Counted from the stretch's first letter, positions 1 through 9,898 are shown. The stretch is 64,000 nt of DNA from Streptomyces clavuligerus (GCF_005519465.1 NZ_CP027858.1:2356001-2420000); one strand, 5' to 3'. Notes: a model not told the origin generated them from the sequence alone. Program-made: numbers and translations.

Positions 1-494
1 GGGCCGGGGCCGGTGTCCTTCCCCGGGCCGGGGTCGGTGTCCGGGCCGGGGTCGGCGCCCTCGCGCCAGACGAAGCCGTGGAAGGGGGCCACGGTCACCG
101 CGCTGTCGGCGCCGTCCCGGACCACCGCGGCGGCCACGCCCTGGATGTCCTCCCGGGTGAGGAAGGGGCTGGTGCACTGCACCAGCAGGACGGCCCGCAC
201 CCGCGCCCCGTGCGCCGCCCCGAAGGCGTCAAGGGCGTGCAGCACCGCCGCCTCGCTGCTCGCCGTGTCCCCCGAAAGCCCGGCGGGCCGGTCGACGACC
301 CACGCGCCCGCCGCCCGGGCGGCGGCGGCGATCCCCGGGTCGTCGGTGGAGACCGCGACATCGGTCACCAGCGGGGCGGCCAGGGCCTCCCGGACGGCCC
401 GGACCACGAGCGGGACACCGCCCACGGGGGCGAGGTTCTTGCCCGGGACGCCCTTGGACCCGCCACGGGCGGGGATCACGGCGAGGACGGTCAT
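1..494 (-). CDS. Acylneuraminate cytidylyltransferase (N-terminal part, cut by window edge)
   Basis: This would activate a nonulosonic acid (Neu5Ac, Kdn or a relative) with CTP to give the CMP-sugar used by glycosyltransferases. Translation of the minus strand from the ATG at 494 begins MTVLAVIPARGGSKGVPGKN, the diagnostic nucleotide-binding motif of the NeuA/KdsB-like family; VSTDD, LLVQCTSPF and DSAVTV follow in the family order. About 164 residues are present of a usual 220-240; the rest lies left of base 1. An AGGAG sits 8 bases upstream. The last visible residues are a Pro/Gly/Asp tandem repeat (DPGPDTDPGPGKDTGPGP) that is not normal for the family and comes from repeated DNA at 1-60. 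The exact sugar substrate is unknown; the polysialyltransferase nearby favours a Kdn or sialic-type polymer. Confidence 0.88.
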   Translation of the reverse strand, partial: MTVLAVIPARGGSKGVPGKNLAPVGGVPLVVRAVREALAAPLVTDVAVSTDDPGIAAAARAAGAWVVDRPAGLSGDTASSEAAVLHALDAFGAAHGARVRAVLLVQCTSPFLTREDIQGVAAAVVRDGADSAVTVAPFHGFVWREGADPGPDTDPGPGKDTGPG

Positions 495-517
495 CCGCTG
501 GTCTCCTGAGCTGATCG

Positions 518-600
518 GTGCGTGCGCGGGTGCGTGAGGTGCGGGTGCCTGTACGGGTGCGTGAGGTGCCTGTGCCCGTGCGGGTGTGTGGGGTGCGGGT
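518..600. repeat. Degenerate GGGTGCGTGAGGTGC-type tandem repeats
   Basis: Between the cytidylyltransferase start and the DUF6716 gene the DNA is built from imperfect copies of GGGTGCGTGAGGTGC (clear copies at about 528 and 555, then decayed copies). No gene is supported in 495-730. Confidence 0.6.
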
Positions 601-730
601 GGACGGGCCGCGCGCGGGTGCGGTGCGGTCTTCAGCGGGGCCGGGGGCGACAGGCCCGGGAGCGGAGGCGCGGCCGGGGGCATGGCCAGGACCGGGACCG
701 GGGCCGGGGGCGGCAGGCCCGGGGACGGGC

Positions 731-2047
731 TCACAGCTCGCCCATCCGCCGGATCGCGGGCGCGACGCGCTGCACGCCCTGCCGGTACGCGCCCCGGGCA
801 GCCCCCCGTACGGCGTCGCGCACCAGCCGCCGCACCCCTCCCGCCGCCCCGGGGCCCGGCTCCGCGCCCGCGAGCGGGGTGCCGTCGGGGGCGAGCCGGT
901 GCCGGGCGAGGATGCCGGGCAGATAGCCGGGCGCGGTGGCGGGGGTGTAGTAGGGCCTGATCGGCGGCAGCGGCCCCCCGTCCAGCAGGGCCGCGAGCCG
1001 CCCCCGGGCCGCGTCGAAAGCGGTCTCGTACCCGCCCCCGGTCGCCACGCCCTGCTCCCCGAGCCAGTGCGGATCGGGTACCGGGCGGTGGCCGCTGTCG
1101 AGCGCGTCGAACGAGGTCAGCAGCCCGGAGCCGATGAAGTGGTGGTTCCCGTGGGGCTCGCGCACCCCGAGGTCGGTGAGGACGGCGGTGGGAATGGACC
1201 GGTGCAGGGATTCGAGCGCCGCCGTGGACGAGACGGTGACCAGCAGATCCGTACGGTCCAGGACCTCCCCCATGTGCCCGTGGACCAGCCGGAGGTTGGG
1301 CGGCAGCGGGCCGGTGGCCTGCCCGGCGAGCCGCTGGTACGGGAACTCCTCCAGGTGAGTGGTGTGCTCACCGGGGCGCGAGCGGAGCTTGAGCAGCACC
1401 TCACGGCCCGGGTGGAGCCGGGCGTGCCCGATCAGCCGGCGCAGTACATAGGCGCGTTCGGCGCGGCTCGCGGGGACGGAGGGCTGGGCGGCGAAGACCA
1501 GCGTGTCGCGCCCCTCCTCGGGCCGGTAGGGCGCGCCGCCGAGGAACGGCAGCGCGGCCTCGACCACGGCGGAGGGATCGGCTCCGACCCCTTCGTACAC
1601 CTCCCGGAAGCGCCGGGCGTCCTGCCGGGAGTTGGCGAGCACGAGATCCGCGCCGTGGCGCAGCAGCAGCCCGTCGGCCAGCTTCTCGTAGACGACGCCG
1701 ACATAGCCGGTGACCACGACGGGGCGGCGGGCCGGGGGCAGGGCGGCGAGCCCGTGCAGCATGGCCTGGACACCGCCGCCGACCAGCGCGAGGACGACCA
1801 CGTCGCAGCCGCCGTCCGCGACGGTGCGCAGAAACTCCGTACCGGTCACCTCGTGCAGCGCGCTCGCCTCGGCGCCGACCTCGGCGAGTTGGCGGGGCGT
1901 GGGCGTGGCCCGGCCGCGCAGCAGGTATCCGGTCGGCCGGGCCGGGCCGGGGACGAGGCGGCGCGCGGTCAGCGCACCCCATTTCCACCGGGTGTCGGAA
2001 TCGGCGAGTACGGCGACACGAGGGGCGCCGCTGATGGGTGATGGCAC
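731..2047 (-). CDS. DUF6716 putative glycosyltransferase
   Basis: A 438-residue soluble protein of a family found with polysialyltransferase-like genes in Streptomyces; it is taken to be a CDP-glycerol/glycan-type transferase, but the reaction is unproven. Visible features are the start region APRVAVLADSDTRWKWGA, a Rossmann-like VVVLALVGGG segment near residue 100, TGYVGVVYEKLADGLLLRHG near 130, VLANSRQD, and a C-terminal PEEGRDTLVFAAQPSVP donor-site region. I chose the GTG at 2047 because a TAGCGT -10 box ends seven bases before it (leaderless arrangement); a TTG at 2086 is in frame but has no ribosome site. It is divergent from the GT2 gene across 177 bases and probably acts in the same cell-wall glycopolymer pathway. 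Confidence 0.75.
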   Translation of the reverse strand: MPSPISGAPRVAVLADSDTRWKWGALTARRLVPGPARPTGYLLRGRATPTPRQLAEVGAEASALHEVTGTEFLRTVADGGCDVVVLALVGGGVQAMLHGLAALPPARRPVVVTGYVGVVYEKLADGLLLRHGADLVLANSRQDARRFREVYEGVGADPSAVVEAALPFLGGAPYRPEEGRDTLVFAAQPSVPASRAERAYVLRRLIGHARLHPGREVLLKLRSRPGEHTTHLEEFPYQRLAGQATGPLPPNLRLVHGHMGEVLDRTDLLVTVSSTAALESLHRSIPTAVLTDLGVREPHGNHHFIGSGLLTSFDALDSGHRPVPDPHWLGEQGVATGGGYETAFDAARGRLAALLDGGPLPPIRPYYTPATAPGYLPGILARHRLAPDGTPLAGAEPGPGAAGGVRRLVRDAVRGAARGAYRQGVQRVAPAIRRMGEL

Positions 2048-2060
2048 GTCGAAGACGCTA
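2045..2060 (-). promoter_or_regulatory. Leaderless -10 box for the DUF6716 gene
   Basis: On the minus strand TAGCGT (2060-2055) is followed by seven bases and the GTG at 2047. That spacing places the transcription start on the start codon. No Shine-Dalgarno sequence is present. No convincing -35 was seen. Confidence 0.5.
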
Positions 2061-2211
2061 GAAATCGATTCCGCTTCGCGGCCCAACTTGACCGCAACAA
2101 AGGGTTAACAGCACGCCTACGAAGGGGACCCGACCAGGCGGGAACATGATCGTTGCCCTTCGTTCACCTGCTGTCCTCCCATCGGAAAGCGCCTATGCCG
2201 GAGGCCGCCCC

Positions 2212-2227
2212 TAGGGTCACCCGGGTG
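2212..2227 (+). promoter_or_regulatory. Leaderless -10 box for the GT2 gene
   Basis: TAGGGT at 2212-2217, then seven bases, then GTG at 2225. This is the same geometry as the divergent DUF6716 gene, so both arms of the divergent promoter look leaderless. Confidence 0.5.
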
Positions 2228-3208
2228 GTCAAGCTCTCCGTCATCGTGCCGTTCTACAACGTACGGACATATGCGCCCGACACCCTGCGAAGTCTTCGGC
2301 TCAACGCCCGGGACGACTTTGAATTCCTCTTGGTCGACGACTGTTCGACGGACGAGACGCCGGAGATCCTGGAGAAGGCGGAGCGCGAGATCCCGGGCGC
2401 CCGGCTGATCCGGCACCGGGAGAACGGCGGTCTGGCGACCGCGCGCAATACCGGACTGGCGGCGGCGCGCGGCGAGCACCTGACCTTCCTCGACGGGGAC
2501 GACTGGCTGGCACCAGGCCATTTCGCCCATCTGCTGAGCGCGTTGGAGGAGCTCGGCTGTGACTTCGTGCGCACCGACCACGTCCAGTGCACGGGCCGGG
2601 GGCGCACGGTGCGCCGGGTGCCGGTCGGCCGCCGCGGGGTGGTGCTCGACCCGCGGGAGGCGATTCTGCCCGCCGACCGCCCGACCGCCGTCGACTACCC
2701 CTACGCGTGGGCCGGAATGTATCACCGCAGACTGTTGGAGAGAGGTCTGCTGCACTTCACCGACGGGCTTCGCACGGCGGAGGACCGACCCTGGATCTGG
2801 CGGCTGCACCGGGACGCGGATTCCTTTGCTGTCATCAGCCGTCTCGGTATCTTCTACCGGCGGGGAATCCCTTCCTCACTGACACAGATAGGCGATGTCC
2901 GGCAACTCGATTTCCTTCGCGCCTTCGATCAGATATTGGCGGAGACAGCGGCTGATCGGGATTCCGCTCTGCTGCTTCCCAAAGCGGTGCGGACCTATTG
3001 CGCGGTGATCGCCCACCATATGGGGTCGATCGGGAAGTTCGAGCCCGAGGTGGCCCGGAAGCTGCGGACGCTCAGCGGGGCGGCGCTGCGCCGGATGCCA
3101 CAGGACGTGCTGGACGACGTCCTCGGCGCGATGGACTCCGAGCGGGCCACACGGCTGCGCAGGCTGCGCCGCCGCCATCCGCTGACCGGCGGGGAGGCCG
3201 CGGCATGA
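2225..3208 (+). CDS. Glycosyltransferase family 2
   Basis: An inverting GT-A glycosyltransferase of 327 residues, predicted cytoplasmic, building the glycopolymer of this locus. KLSVIVPFYN opens the fold, FLLVDDCSTDETPEIL carries the first nucleotide-binding aspartates, LATARNTGL and the DXD-like LDGDDW follow, and RTAEDRPWIW is the usual catalytic ED region. The GTG at 2225 lies seven bases after TAGGGT and starts the protein just before the conserved strand; an ATG at 2195 and a TTG at 2153 are in frame but lack ribosome sites. The stop overlaps the next start (ATGA), so the two genes are coupled. Donor and acceptor cannot be read from sequence. Confidence 0.85.
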   Translation: MVKLSVIVPFYNVRTYAPDTLRSLRLNARDDFEFLLVDDCSTDETPEILEKAEREIPGARLIRHRENGGLATARNTGLAAARGEHLTFLDGDDWLAPGHFAHLLSALEELGCDFVRTDHVQCTGRGRTVRRVPVGRRGVVLDPREAILPADRPTAVDYPYAWAGMYHRRLLERGLLHFTDGLRTAEDRPWIWRLHRDADSFAVISRLGIFYRRGIPSSLTQIGDVRQLDFLRAFDQILAETAADRDSALLLPKAVRTYCAVIAHHMGSIGKFEPEVARKLRTLSGAALRRMPQDVLDDVLGAMDSERATRLRRLRRRHPLTGGEAAA

Positions 3209-4671
3209 CCACCACACCCACCACACAGAGCGCATCCGCCCCGCGGAGCGTGCGGACCACCCAGATCTGCTACGCCTCCTCCCTGTACGGGATCGCCACG
3301 CTCGCGGCGGCGATCGACAGCGGGGCCTTCGGCCCGGCGGACCGCCGACTGCTGCTGGTCGCCAACAACGCGACGACGCCGGAGACCTCGCCCGCGCCGA
3401 CGGACATGCCGGGCTTCGAGCGACTGCGGGACCGGTTCGACGGGGTGCTCTCCTGGAACGAGGCCGTCGCCCCGTTCCACCCGGGCGGCTGGAGCCCGCG
3501 CGTGGACGACCGGCCGCTGTGGCACCGGTATCTGCGGCTGCTGTGGGGCCTCGGGGACGACCGGGTGGAGCTGGCCGTGGAGTCCCTCCAGGTCACCCCG
3601 GCGCTGACGATCGCCCACCTCTTCCCGGACGCCCCGCTGGACGTGTACGCGGACGGGCTGATGAGTTACGGGCCCACCCGGAACAGGATCGACCCCCTGG
3701 TGGGCGAACGGGTGCGCCGGGTGCTGCACCCGGATCTCGTCCCGGGGCTCGGGCCGCTGCTCCTGGAGGAGTTCGGGGCGGCGGCCGAGGTGGTGCCGTC
3801 GGACGCCCTGGTGAGGGTCTTCGGGGAGTTGGCGGACGCCGAGCCGGACGGGACGGCGGAGCGCACGGAGACGGCAGAGACAGCGGAGACAGCGGAGACA
3901 GCGGAGACGGTGCCGGGGCCGGAGTCCGCGACCGGCCCGGCCGGAGGGCCCGGGGCCGGGGGCGGAGCCGGGGGCGCGCTGCTGCTGGGCCAGTATCTGG
4001 CGGCCCTCGGCATCCTCACCCCCGAGGAGGAGGAAGGGCTGCATCTGCGGATGGTCCGGGGAGCCGTCGCCCGGGGCCACCGGAAGCTGGTCTTCAAGCC
4101 CCATCCGACCGCCCCGGCCGCCTGGACCCGCGCCCTGGAGCGGGAGGCGGCGGCGCTGGGCGCGGAGCTGGCCGTCCTGGACCGGCCGGTCCTCGCCGAG
4201 GTGGTGTTCCTGCGGCTGCGGCCCGCGCTGGTGGTGGGCTGTTTCTCCACGGCGCTGCTGACCGCGTCCGCGTTCTTCGGCCTGCCCGTGGCCCGTGTGG
4301 GCACCGGGCCGCTGCTCGACCGGCTGACCCCGTACGAGAACAGCAACCGGATTCCGCTGACGATCGTGGACGCGGTGGTCCCGGAGCTGACCGAGGACGG
4401 CGGGACCGGCGCCGAGCCTCCGTACGGGGACCTGCCGGGACTGGTCGCGGCGGTGGGTTTCGCCATGCAGGCGCGGCTCCGGCCCGATCTGCGGGAGCGC
4501 GCCGAGCGGTTCCTCGCCGAACGGGCCGGGGACGGGCGCACCGCGCGCTACTTCAAACGGCGGCGGCTCACCGCGCTCGGGCTGCCCGGCGGGGTGCCGG
4601 TGCCCCGGAACGCGGCGGTCCGGGAGGTCGTCCGCCGGGCGCGCCGCCTCAAGCGGGCGGCGCTGCGCTGA
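3205..4671 (+). CDS. Alpha-2,8-polysialyltransferase family protein
   Basis: 488 residues, polysialyltransferase-like (GT52/PST type), likely polymerising a nonulosonic acid or another acidic sugar with the CMP-sugar made by the cytidylyltransferase at the left edge. Visible are TQICYASSLYGIATLAAAI near the N-terminus, YADGLMSYGPTRN in the middle, and the donor-site pattern KLVFKPHPTAP then VVGCFSTALLTAS near the C-terminus, typical of the family. Residues about 213-245 are a low-complexity insert (ETAETAETAETAET) from a nine-base tandem repeat at about 3867-3908, followed by a Gly-rich stretch. It starts on an ATGA overlap with the GT2 gene. Confidence 0.85.
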   Translation: MTTTPTTQSASAPRSVRTTQICYASSLYGIATLAAAIDSGAFGPADRRLLLVANNATTPETSPAPTDMPGFERLRDRFDGVLSWNEAVAPFHPGGWSPRVDDRPLWHRYLRLLWGLGDDRVELAVESLQVTPALTIAHLFPDAPLDVYADGLMSYGPTRNRIDPLVGERVRRVLHPDLVPGLGPLLLEEFGAAAEVVPSDALVRVFGELADAEPDGTAERTETAETAETAETAETVPGPESATGPAGGPGAGGGAGGALLLGQYLAALGILTPEEEEGLHLRMVRGAVARGHRKLVFKPHPTAPAAWTRALEREAAALGAELAVLDRPVLAEVVFLRLRPALVVGCFSTALLTASAFFGLPVARVGTGPLLDRLTPYENSNRIPLTIVDAVVPELTEDGGTGAEPPYGDLPGLVAAVGFAMQARLRPDLRERAERFLAERAGDGRTARYFKRRRLTALGLPGGVPVPRNAAVREVVRRARRLKRAALR

Positions 4672-4688
4672 CGGGCTCCGGAACGGCC

Positions 4689-4724
4689 GGGGCGGGCCGG
4701 AACCATCGCGTTCCCGGCCCGCCC
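4689..4724. terminator. Convergent hairpin terminator
   Basis: Inverted repeat GGGGCGGGCCGGAA / TTCCCGGCCCGCCC with one bulge and an eight-base loop, between the converging polysialyltransferase and peptidoglycan-binding genes. No T-tract, as usual in Streptomyces. Confidence 0.6.
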
Positions 4725-4743
4725 GCCCGCCGCCGGTTCCCTC

Positions 4744-5409
4744 CTAGCGGATGCAGTACCAGGTGTTCGGCCCGACGATCCCGTCCTGGGCGATCTGGCA
4801 GCGGCGCTGGGCCTCGACCACGGCGTCCTTGGTCAACGGTCCGAAGACACCGTCGATGGCGTGCGGGAAGATCCCCCAGTAGTCGAGGAGGCACTGGATC
4901 TCCCGGACGACGTTCCCCCGGGCCCCCTCGCGCACGATCTGGGTGCTCGTCGAGCTGTATCCGGCCGTCCGGTTGGGGTGGGAGCCGGTGACCGAGCACC
5001 GGGCCTGTGCCCCGGCCCGTGCCCTGGCAGCCGTTCGGTCGTCGGCCGTCGCCGCCTCCGCGGAGTCCGTGGAGGCGGCGGAGTCCGTGGAGTCCGCCGC
5101 CTCCGTGCTCCCCGTGTCGTCCGTGCTCCCCGTGTCGTCCGTGGCCGCCGCGCGGCCCCGGTCGTCCGCCCCGGTGGCCCCTCTCACGGCCCGGCGCGTC
5201 TCGGCCCGGCGCGGCTGGAGCAGGTCCGCCTCGCCCCGGTCCTTCTCGCGCTTCCCCGAGTCGTCGGCGGTCAGGGGCCGCAGCGGTACGGACACGGTGG
5301 CCGGCTCCTGGTCCCCGGCCGCCGCCATCCCGGTCCCCAGGCCGGTGACCAGGCCGGTGACCAGCGCGAGGGCGCTGAGGGCCGTGGCGGTGCTCCTGCG
5401 TGTGTTCAT
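4744..5409 (-). CDS. Secreted peptidoglycan-binding domain protein
   Basis: 221 residues. An N-terminal signal peptide (basic MNTRRSTATAL, hydrophobic core to about residue 30, AAAG cleavage region) exports it. Residues 40-135 are a disordered Ala/Asp/Thr-rich linker with repeats (DDTGSTDDTGSTEAADSTDS). The C-terminal 70 residues form a PG_binding_1-like domain (GARGNVVREIQCLLDYWG, DGVFGPLTKDAVVEAQRRC, DGIVGPNTW) with two cysteines suited to a disulfide. No catalytic domain is present, so it probably only binds the cell wall. It sits alone, convergent with the glycopolymer operon. Confidence 0.8.
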   Translation of the reverse strand: MNTRRSTATALSALALVTGLVTGLGTGMAAAGDQEPATVSVPLRPLTADDSGKREKDRGEADLLQPRRAETRRAVRGATGADDRGRAAATDDTGSTDDTGSTEAADSTDSAASTDSAEAATADDRTAARARAGAQARCSVTGSHPNRTAGYSSTSTQIVREGARGNVVREIQCLLDYWGIFPHAIDGVFGPLTKDAVVEAQRRCQIAQDGIVGPNTWYCIR

Positions 5410-5760
5410 GGGTTCGGTTCCTCTCGGATGTCAGCGGTCGGCGGACAAGGAGGAGCCTTTCCCCCGGCAGGGATGACAGTGGGGCGAGAGGGAGGGAAAT
5501 GGCCCGATCCATCGGGGTGAATGGCCCGCTATCGCCCGAGAATGTCTGGACATCGAACGACAGTCGGAGGGATGTCCGGGCCGGACGGGCCGGGAAAAGG
5601 ACCGAGGTCCCTGTGCACGGCCCCTCTGCGCGGAGCAGGCTTGGCACTGTGGGCACCGTACGCGCGGTTCGCACGGTTCGCGGCGTACACACCGTTCGCG
5701 CCGCGCACACCGTTCGACCGGCGCGCATCGACCAGCAGCCGAGGAAGGGACTGGCGAGCC
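5410..5760. other. Intergenic region upstream of the CBS gene
   Basis: Divergent promoter region. It holds the DevR/DosR-like box at 5598-5611, and at 5660-5725 short repeats of CGGTTCGC and CACACCGTTCG type. An open frame continues upstream of the CBS start but has no start with a ribosome site; I see no extra gene. Confidence 0.5.
5598..5611. promoter_or_regulatory. DevR/DosR (OsdR)-like binding box
   Basis: AGGACCGAGGTCCC matches the GGGAC-NNNN-GTCCC dormancy-regulator box with one mismatch. It lies 150 bases before a CBS-domain gene, the kind of gene such regulators control (M. tuberculosis hrp1). Binding is inferred only. Confidence 0.45.
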
Positions 5761-6393
5761 ATGAGGCACCGCAGGGTCGCCGATCTGATGACCCCCGTCG
5801 CCGTGAGCGTCCAGCGCGGGACCGCGTTCAAGGAGATCGCGCGACTGCTGGACGAGTACGGCATCACCGCCGTCCCGGTGGTCGACGAGGACGAGCGTCC
5901 CGTCGGGGTGGTGTCCGAGGCGGATCTGCTGCGGCGGCAGACCTCCCGGACGACCGCCGGGACCGCCGAGGGGCTGATGACGAGCCCCGCGATCGTCGCC
6001 GAGCCGGAGTGGAGCGTGGTGCGGGCGGCACGGGTGATGGAGGAGAAGCGGATCAAGCGGCTTCCGGTGGTCGACGGCGAGGGGCGGCTGACGGGGGTGG
6101 TGAGCCGCAGCGATCTGCTCCGGCTCTTCCTCCGCCGGGACCGGGCGATCCAGGAGGAGATCCTGGAGGACGTCCTCACCCAGACCCTGGGACTCCCACC
6201 CTCCGCGCTGACGGTGGACGTCACCGACGGCCGGGTGACCCTCAGCGGCACGGTGGAGCGCCGGGGCGTGCGCCCCGTCTTCGTCCGGCTCTGCGAGAGC
6301 GTCGAGGGTGTGGTCGAGGTGGTGGACCGGCTGGTGTATCCGGAGGACGACCCTCAGGAGGGCGCCCCGGAGGGCGTTCGCGGCGACGCCTGA
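5761..6393 (+). CDS. Tandem CBS domain plus BON domain protein
   Basis: 210 residues, cytoplasmic. CBS1 spans about 1-60 (VADLMTPVAVSV, GITAVPVVDEDERPVGVVSE), CBS2 about 72-125 (LMTSPAIVAEPE, IKRLPVVDGEGRLTGVVSRSDLL), and a BON-like domain about 145-200 (LTVDVTDGRVTLSGTVER, VEGVVEVVDRL). CBS pairs bind adenine nucleotides and sense energy state; BON domains bind lipid or partner proteins. ATG is preceded by GAGGAAGGG at about 5738. The DevR-like box upstream and the DUF1876 gene on the other side of the repeat array both point to the hypoxia/dormancy response. The direct partner is unknown. Confidence 0.85.
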   Translation: MRHRRVADLMTPVAVSVQRGTAFKEIARLLDEYGITAVPVVDEDERPVGVVSEADLLRRQTSRTTAGTAEGLMTSPAIVAEPEWSVVRAARVMEEKRIKRLPVVDGEGRLTGVVSRSDLLRLFLRRDRAIQEEILEDVLTQTLGLPPSALTVDVTDGRVTLSGTVERRGVRPVFVRLCESVEGVVEVVDRLVYPEDDPQEGAPEGVRGDA

Positions 6394-6475
6394 GCCACCG
6401 GCCGACCGGCCGCGGGCGAGCGAGCGGGACGCCCCGGGAGGACCGGGCGGCGGCGCGATTCCGGCGCCGCACGGC

Positions 6476-7145
6476 CCCCGGCGTCGGCACGGCCACAGGA
6501 GTCGGCAGGGCCCCGGCGTCAGCGCGGTGGCAGGCGTCAGTAGGGCTCCGGCGTCAGCACGGCGGCAGGCGCCAGCAGGACTCCGGCGTCAGCACGGCGG
6601 CAGGCATCGGCACGGCTCCGGCACCACGCACAACCCCGGACGTCAGCGCGGCGGCAGGCATCAGCACGGCCACAGGAGTCGGCAGGGCCCCGGCGTCAGC
6701 AGGGTGGCAGGCATCGGCACGGCTCCGGCGCCACGCACAACCCGGCGCCAGCACGGCTCCGGCGCCAACACAGCGGCAGGCGCCAGCAGGACTCCGGCGT
6801 CAGCACGGCGGCAGGCATCGGCACGGCCACAGGAGTCGGCAGGGCCCCGGACGTCAGCGCGATGGCAGGCGTCAGCAGGGCTCCGGCGCCGCACACAACC
6901 CGGCGTCAGCACGGCTCCGGTGCCAGCACGTCCACAGGCGTCAGCACGGCAGCAGACGACAGCAGGGCCCGGTGCCAGCACGGCTACAGGAGTCGGGCAG
7001 GGCCCCGGCGCCAACACGGCGGCAGGCATCGACACGGCTCCGGCACCACGCACAACCCCGGACGTCAGCACGGCCCCGGCGCCAACACAGCCACAGGAGT
7101 CAGCAGGGCCCCGGCGCCAACACCGCCGCAGGCGTCAGCAGGACT
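6476..7145. repeat. Degenerate minisatellite, about 17-base units
   Basis: About 670 bases of head-to-tail imperfect units of 16-18 bases with cores such as GTCAGCACGGC, ATCGGCACGGC and GCCAACACGGC, joined by CAGGAGTCGGCAGGGCC and GGCTCCGGC variants. A longer unit ACGCACAACCCCGGACGTC recurs almost exactly near 6622 and 7047, with variants near 6732 and 6893. More than twenty copies of the core are visible. All reading frames through it give repeated Arg/Gln/His/Ala peptides with poor codon use, so it is read as noncoding. It fills the gap between two convergent genes and supplies the last codons and the stop of DUF1876. Confidence 0.85.
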
Positions 7146-7440
7146 CCGGCGGCCACCCGAACAGCGGCGTCTGCACCGGGCGCGGCGCCGGGCCCGCGCC
7201 CACCGCCTCCAGATCGTGATCGGCGGCCCGCATCAGCCGCCCGGACAGGTCCCGCATCGCGCGCCCCGCCGCCAGCTCCTCGCCGATCTGCGGAATGTCG
7301 ACGTCCTGGGGGTTGCAGTGGGCGGCGCCCCGGCCGGTCAGGGTCGCCGTGCCCGTGTCGAGCACCGCCCGTGCCGTGGTCGTGCCGTCCTCCTCGACGA
7401 GCTGGAGCCCGACCGTCCATTCCCTTATCCGTGTCGCCAT
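7135..7440 (-). CDS. DUF1876 domain protein
   Basis: 101 residues. Matches the actinobacterial DUF1876 family (start MATRIREWTVGLQLVEEDG, ALLDTG-like ARAVLDTG, GRGAAHCNPQDVDIPQIGEE, LAAGRAMRDLSGRLM), which has a dsRNA-binding-like fold and no known activity. The family often accompanies universal-stress and CBS genes of the dormancy response. The last 15 or so residues (QTPLFGWPPESC) are encoded by the first minisatellite unit, so the C-terminus may be a recent extension. The ATG at 7440 is the only sensible start. Confidence 0.75.
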   Translation of the reverse strand: MATRIREWTVGLQLVEEDGTTTARAVLDTGTATLTGRGAAHCNPQDVDIPQIGEELAAGRAMRDLSGRLMRAADHDLEAVGAGPAPRPVQTPLFGWPPESC

Positions 7441-7568
7441 GGCCGCCGCACCTCCTCACCCGCGCCCGCACGGCACACCGCCGCCGGGGCACGGCTCCCG
7501 GCTCCCTCCAGCATCTCTCGACGGCCCGCCGCCCGCAGCGGCGGCCGGGAGAGCGGCCACCGAGCCGG

Positions 7569-8228
7569 TCACGCGCTGCTGAGCGAGAGCTTCACCGCGA
7601 AACCGAGGAAGAGCGCGCCCGCCGCCGAGGTCGCCCCCGCCGACAGCGCCCGGCGGCGGCGGAAGGCGTCGGCCAGCCGGGTGCCGGTGAATATCAGCCC
7701 GCTCAGATAGAGGAAGCTCCCCAGTTGCAGACAGCCGCCGAGCAGCAGGAAGGAGAGCGCGGGATAGGGGTACGCCGGATCGACGAACTGGACGAAGAAG
7801 GCGAGCAGGAACAGGATCGCCTTGGGGTTGAGCAGGCTGATCACGAGCGCCCTGCGGAACGGGCGCTCGCCCGGCCCGGACTCCGCCCCGGCGGCGGACC
7901 CGGTATCGGACCCCTGCTCGCGCCGGGTGCGCCACATCGCCCAGGCGGCCCGCAGCATGCCGATCGCCATCCAGGTCAGATAGCCCGCGCCCAGGAGTTT
8001 CACAGCGCCGAACAGCAGCGCGTTGGTCTGGAGCAGCGAGGCGGCGCCCGCGGCGGCCAGCACCATCAGCACCGTGTCGCCGAGGAACACCCCGGCGGCT
8101 GCGGTGTACCCCTGCCGCACACCCCGGCGGGCGGCGACCGAGAGGACGTAGAGCGAGTTCGGCCCCGGCAGCAGAATGATCAGCACGAGGCCCGCGAGAT
8201 AGGTGGGAAGATCCGTGACGCCGAGCAT
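7569..8228 (-). CDS. LysE family translocator
   Basis: 219 residues, inner-membrane exporter of amino acids or derivatives (LysE/RhtB/LeuE group). The family motif LLPGPNSLYVLS lies near residue 20, followed by GVRQGYTAAAGVFLGD and LLNPKAILFLLAFFVQF, with about six hydrophobic segments. A charged Glu/Gly loop (residues 105-125) separates the halves. The ATG at 8228 opens directly on MLGVTDLPTYLAGL; upstream in-frame codons are not protein-like. Substrate unknown. Confidence 0.85.
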   Translation of the reverse strand: MLGVTDLPTYLAGLVLIILLPGPNSLYVLSVAARRGVRQGYTAAAGVFLGDTVLMVLAAAGAASLLQTNALLFGAVKLLGAGYLTWMAIGMLRAAWAMWRTRREQGSDTGSAAGAESGPGERPFRRALVISLLNPKAILFLLAFFVQFVDPAYPYPALSFLLLGGCLQLGSFLYLSGLIFTGTRLADAFRRRRALSAGATSAAGALFLGFAVKLSLSSA

Positions 8229-8317
8229 GGGAGGGAGTCTCGCACAGGAGTGCGACCACGCCGTAGGGGCAGAAGTCCCTGGGCAGATCCATGGCCGTGG
8301 ACCGGGCGGGCGACCGC

Positions 8318-9898
<1,581 letters not shown>

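Noticed and set aside
6476..7145. CRISPR array
   Set aside because: Units are 16-18 bases, contiguous and degenerate, without constant repeats separated by unique spacers, and no cas genes are present.
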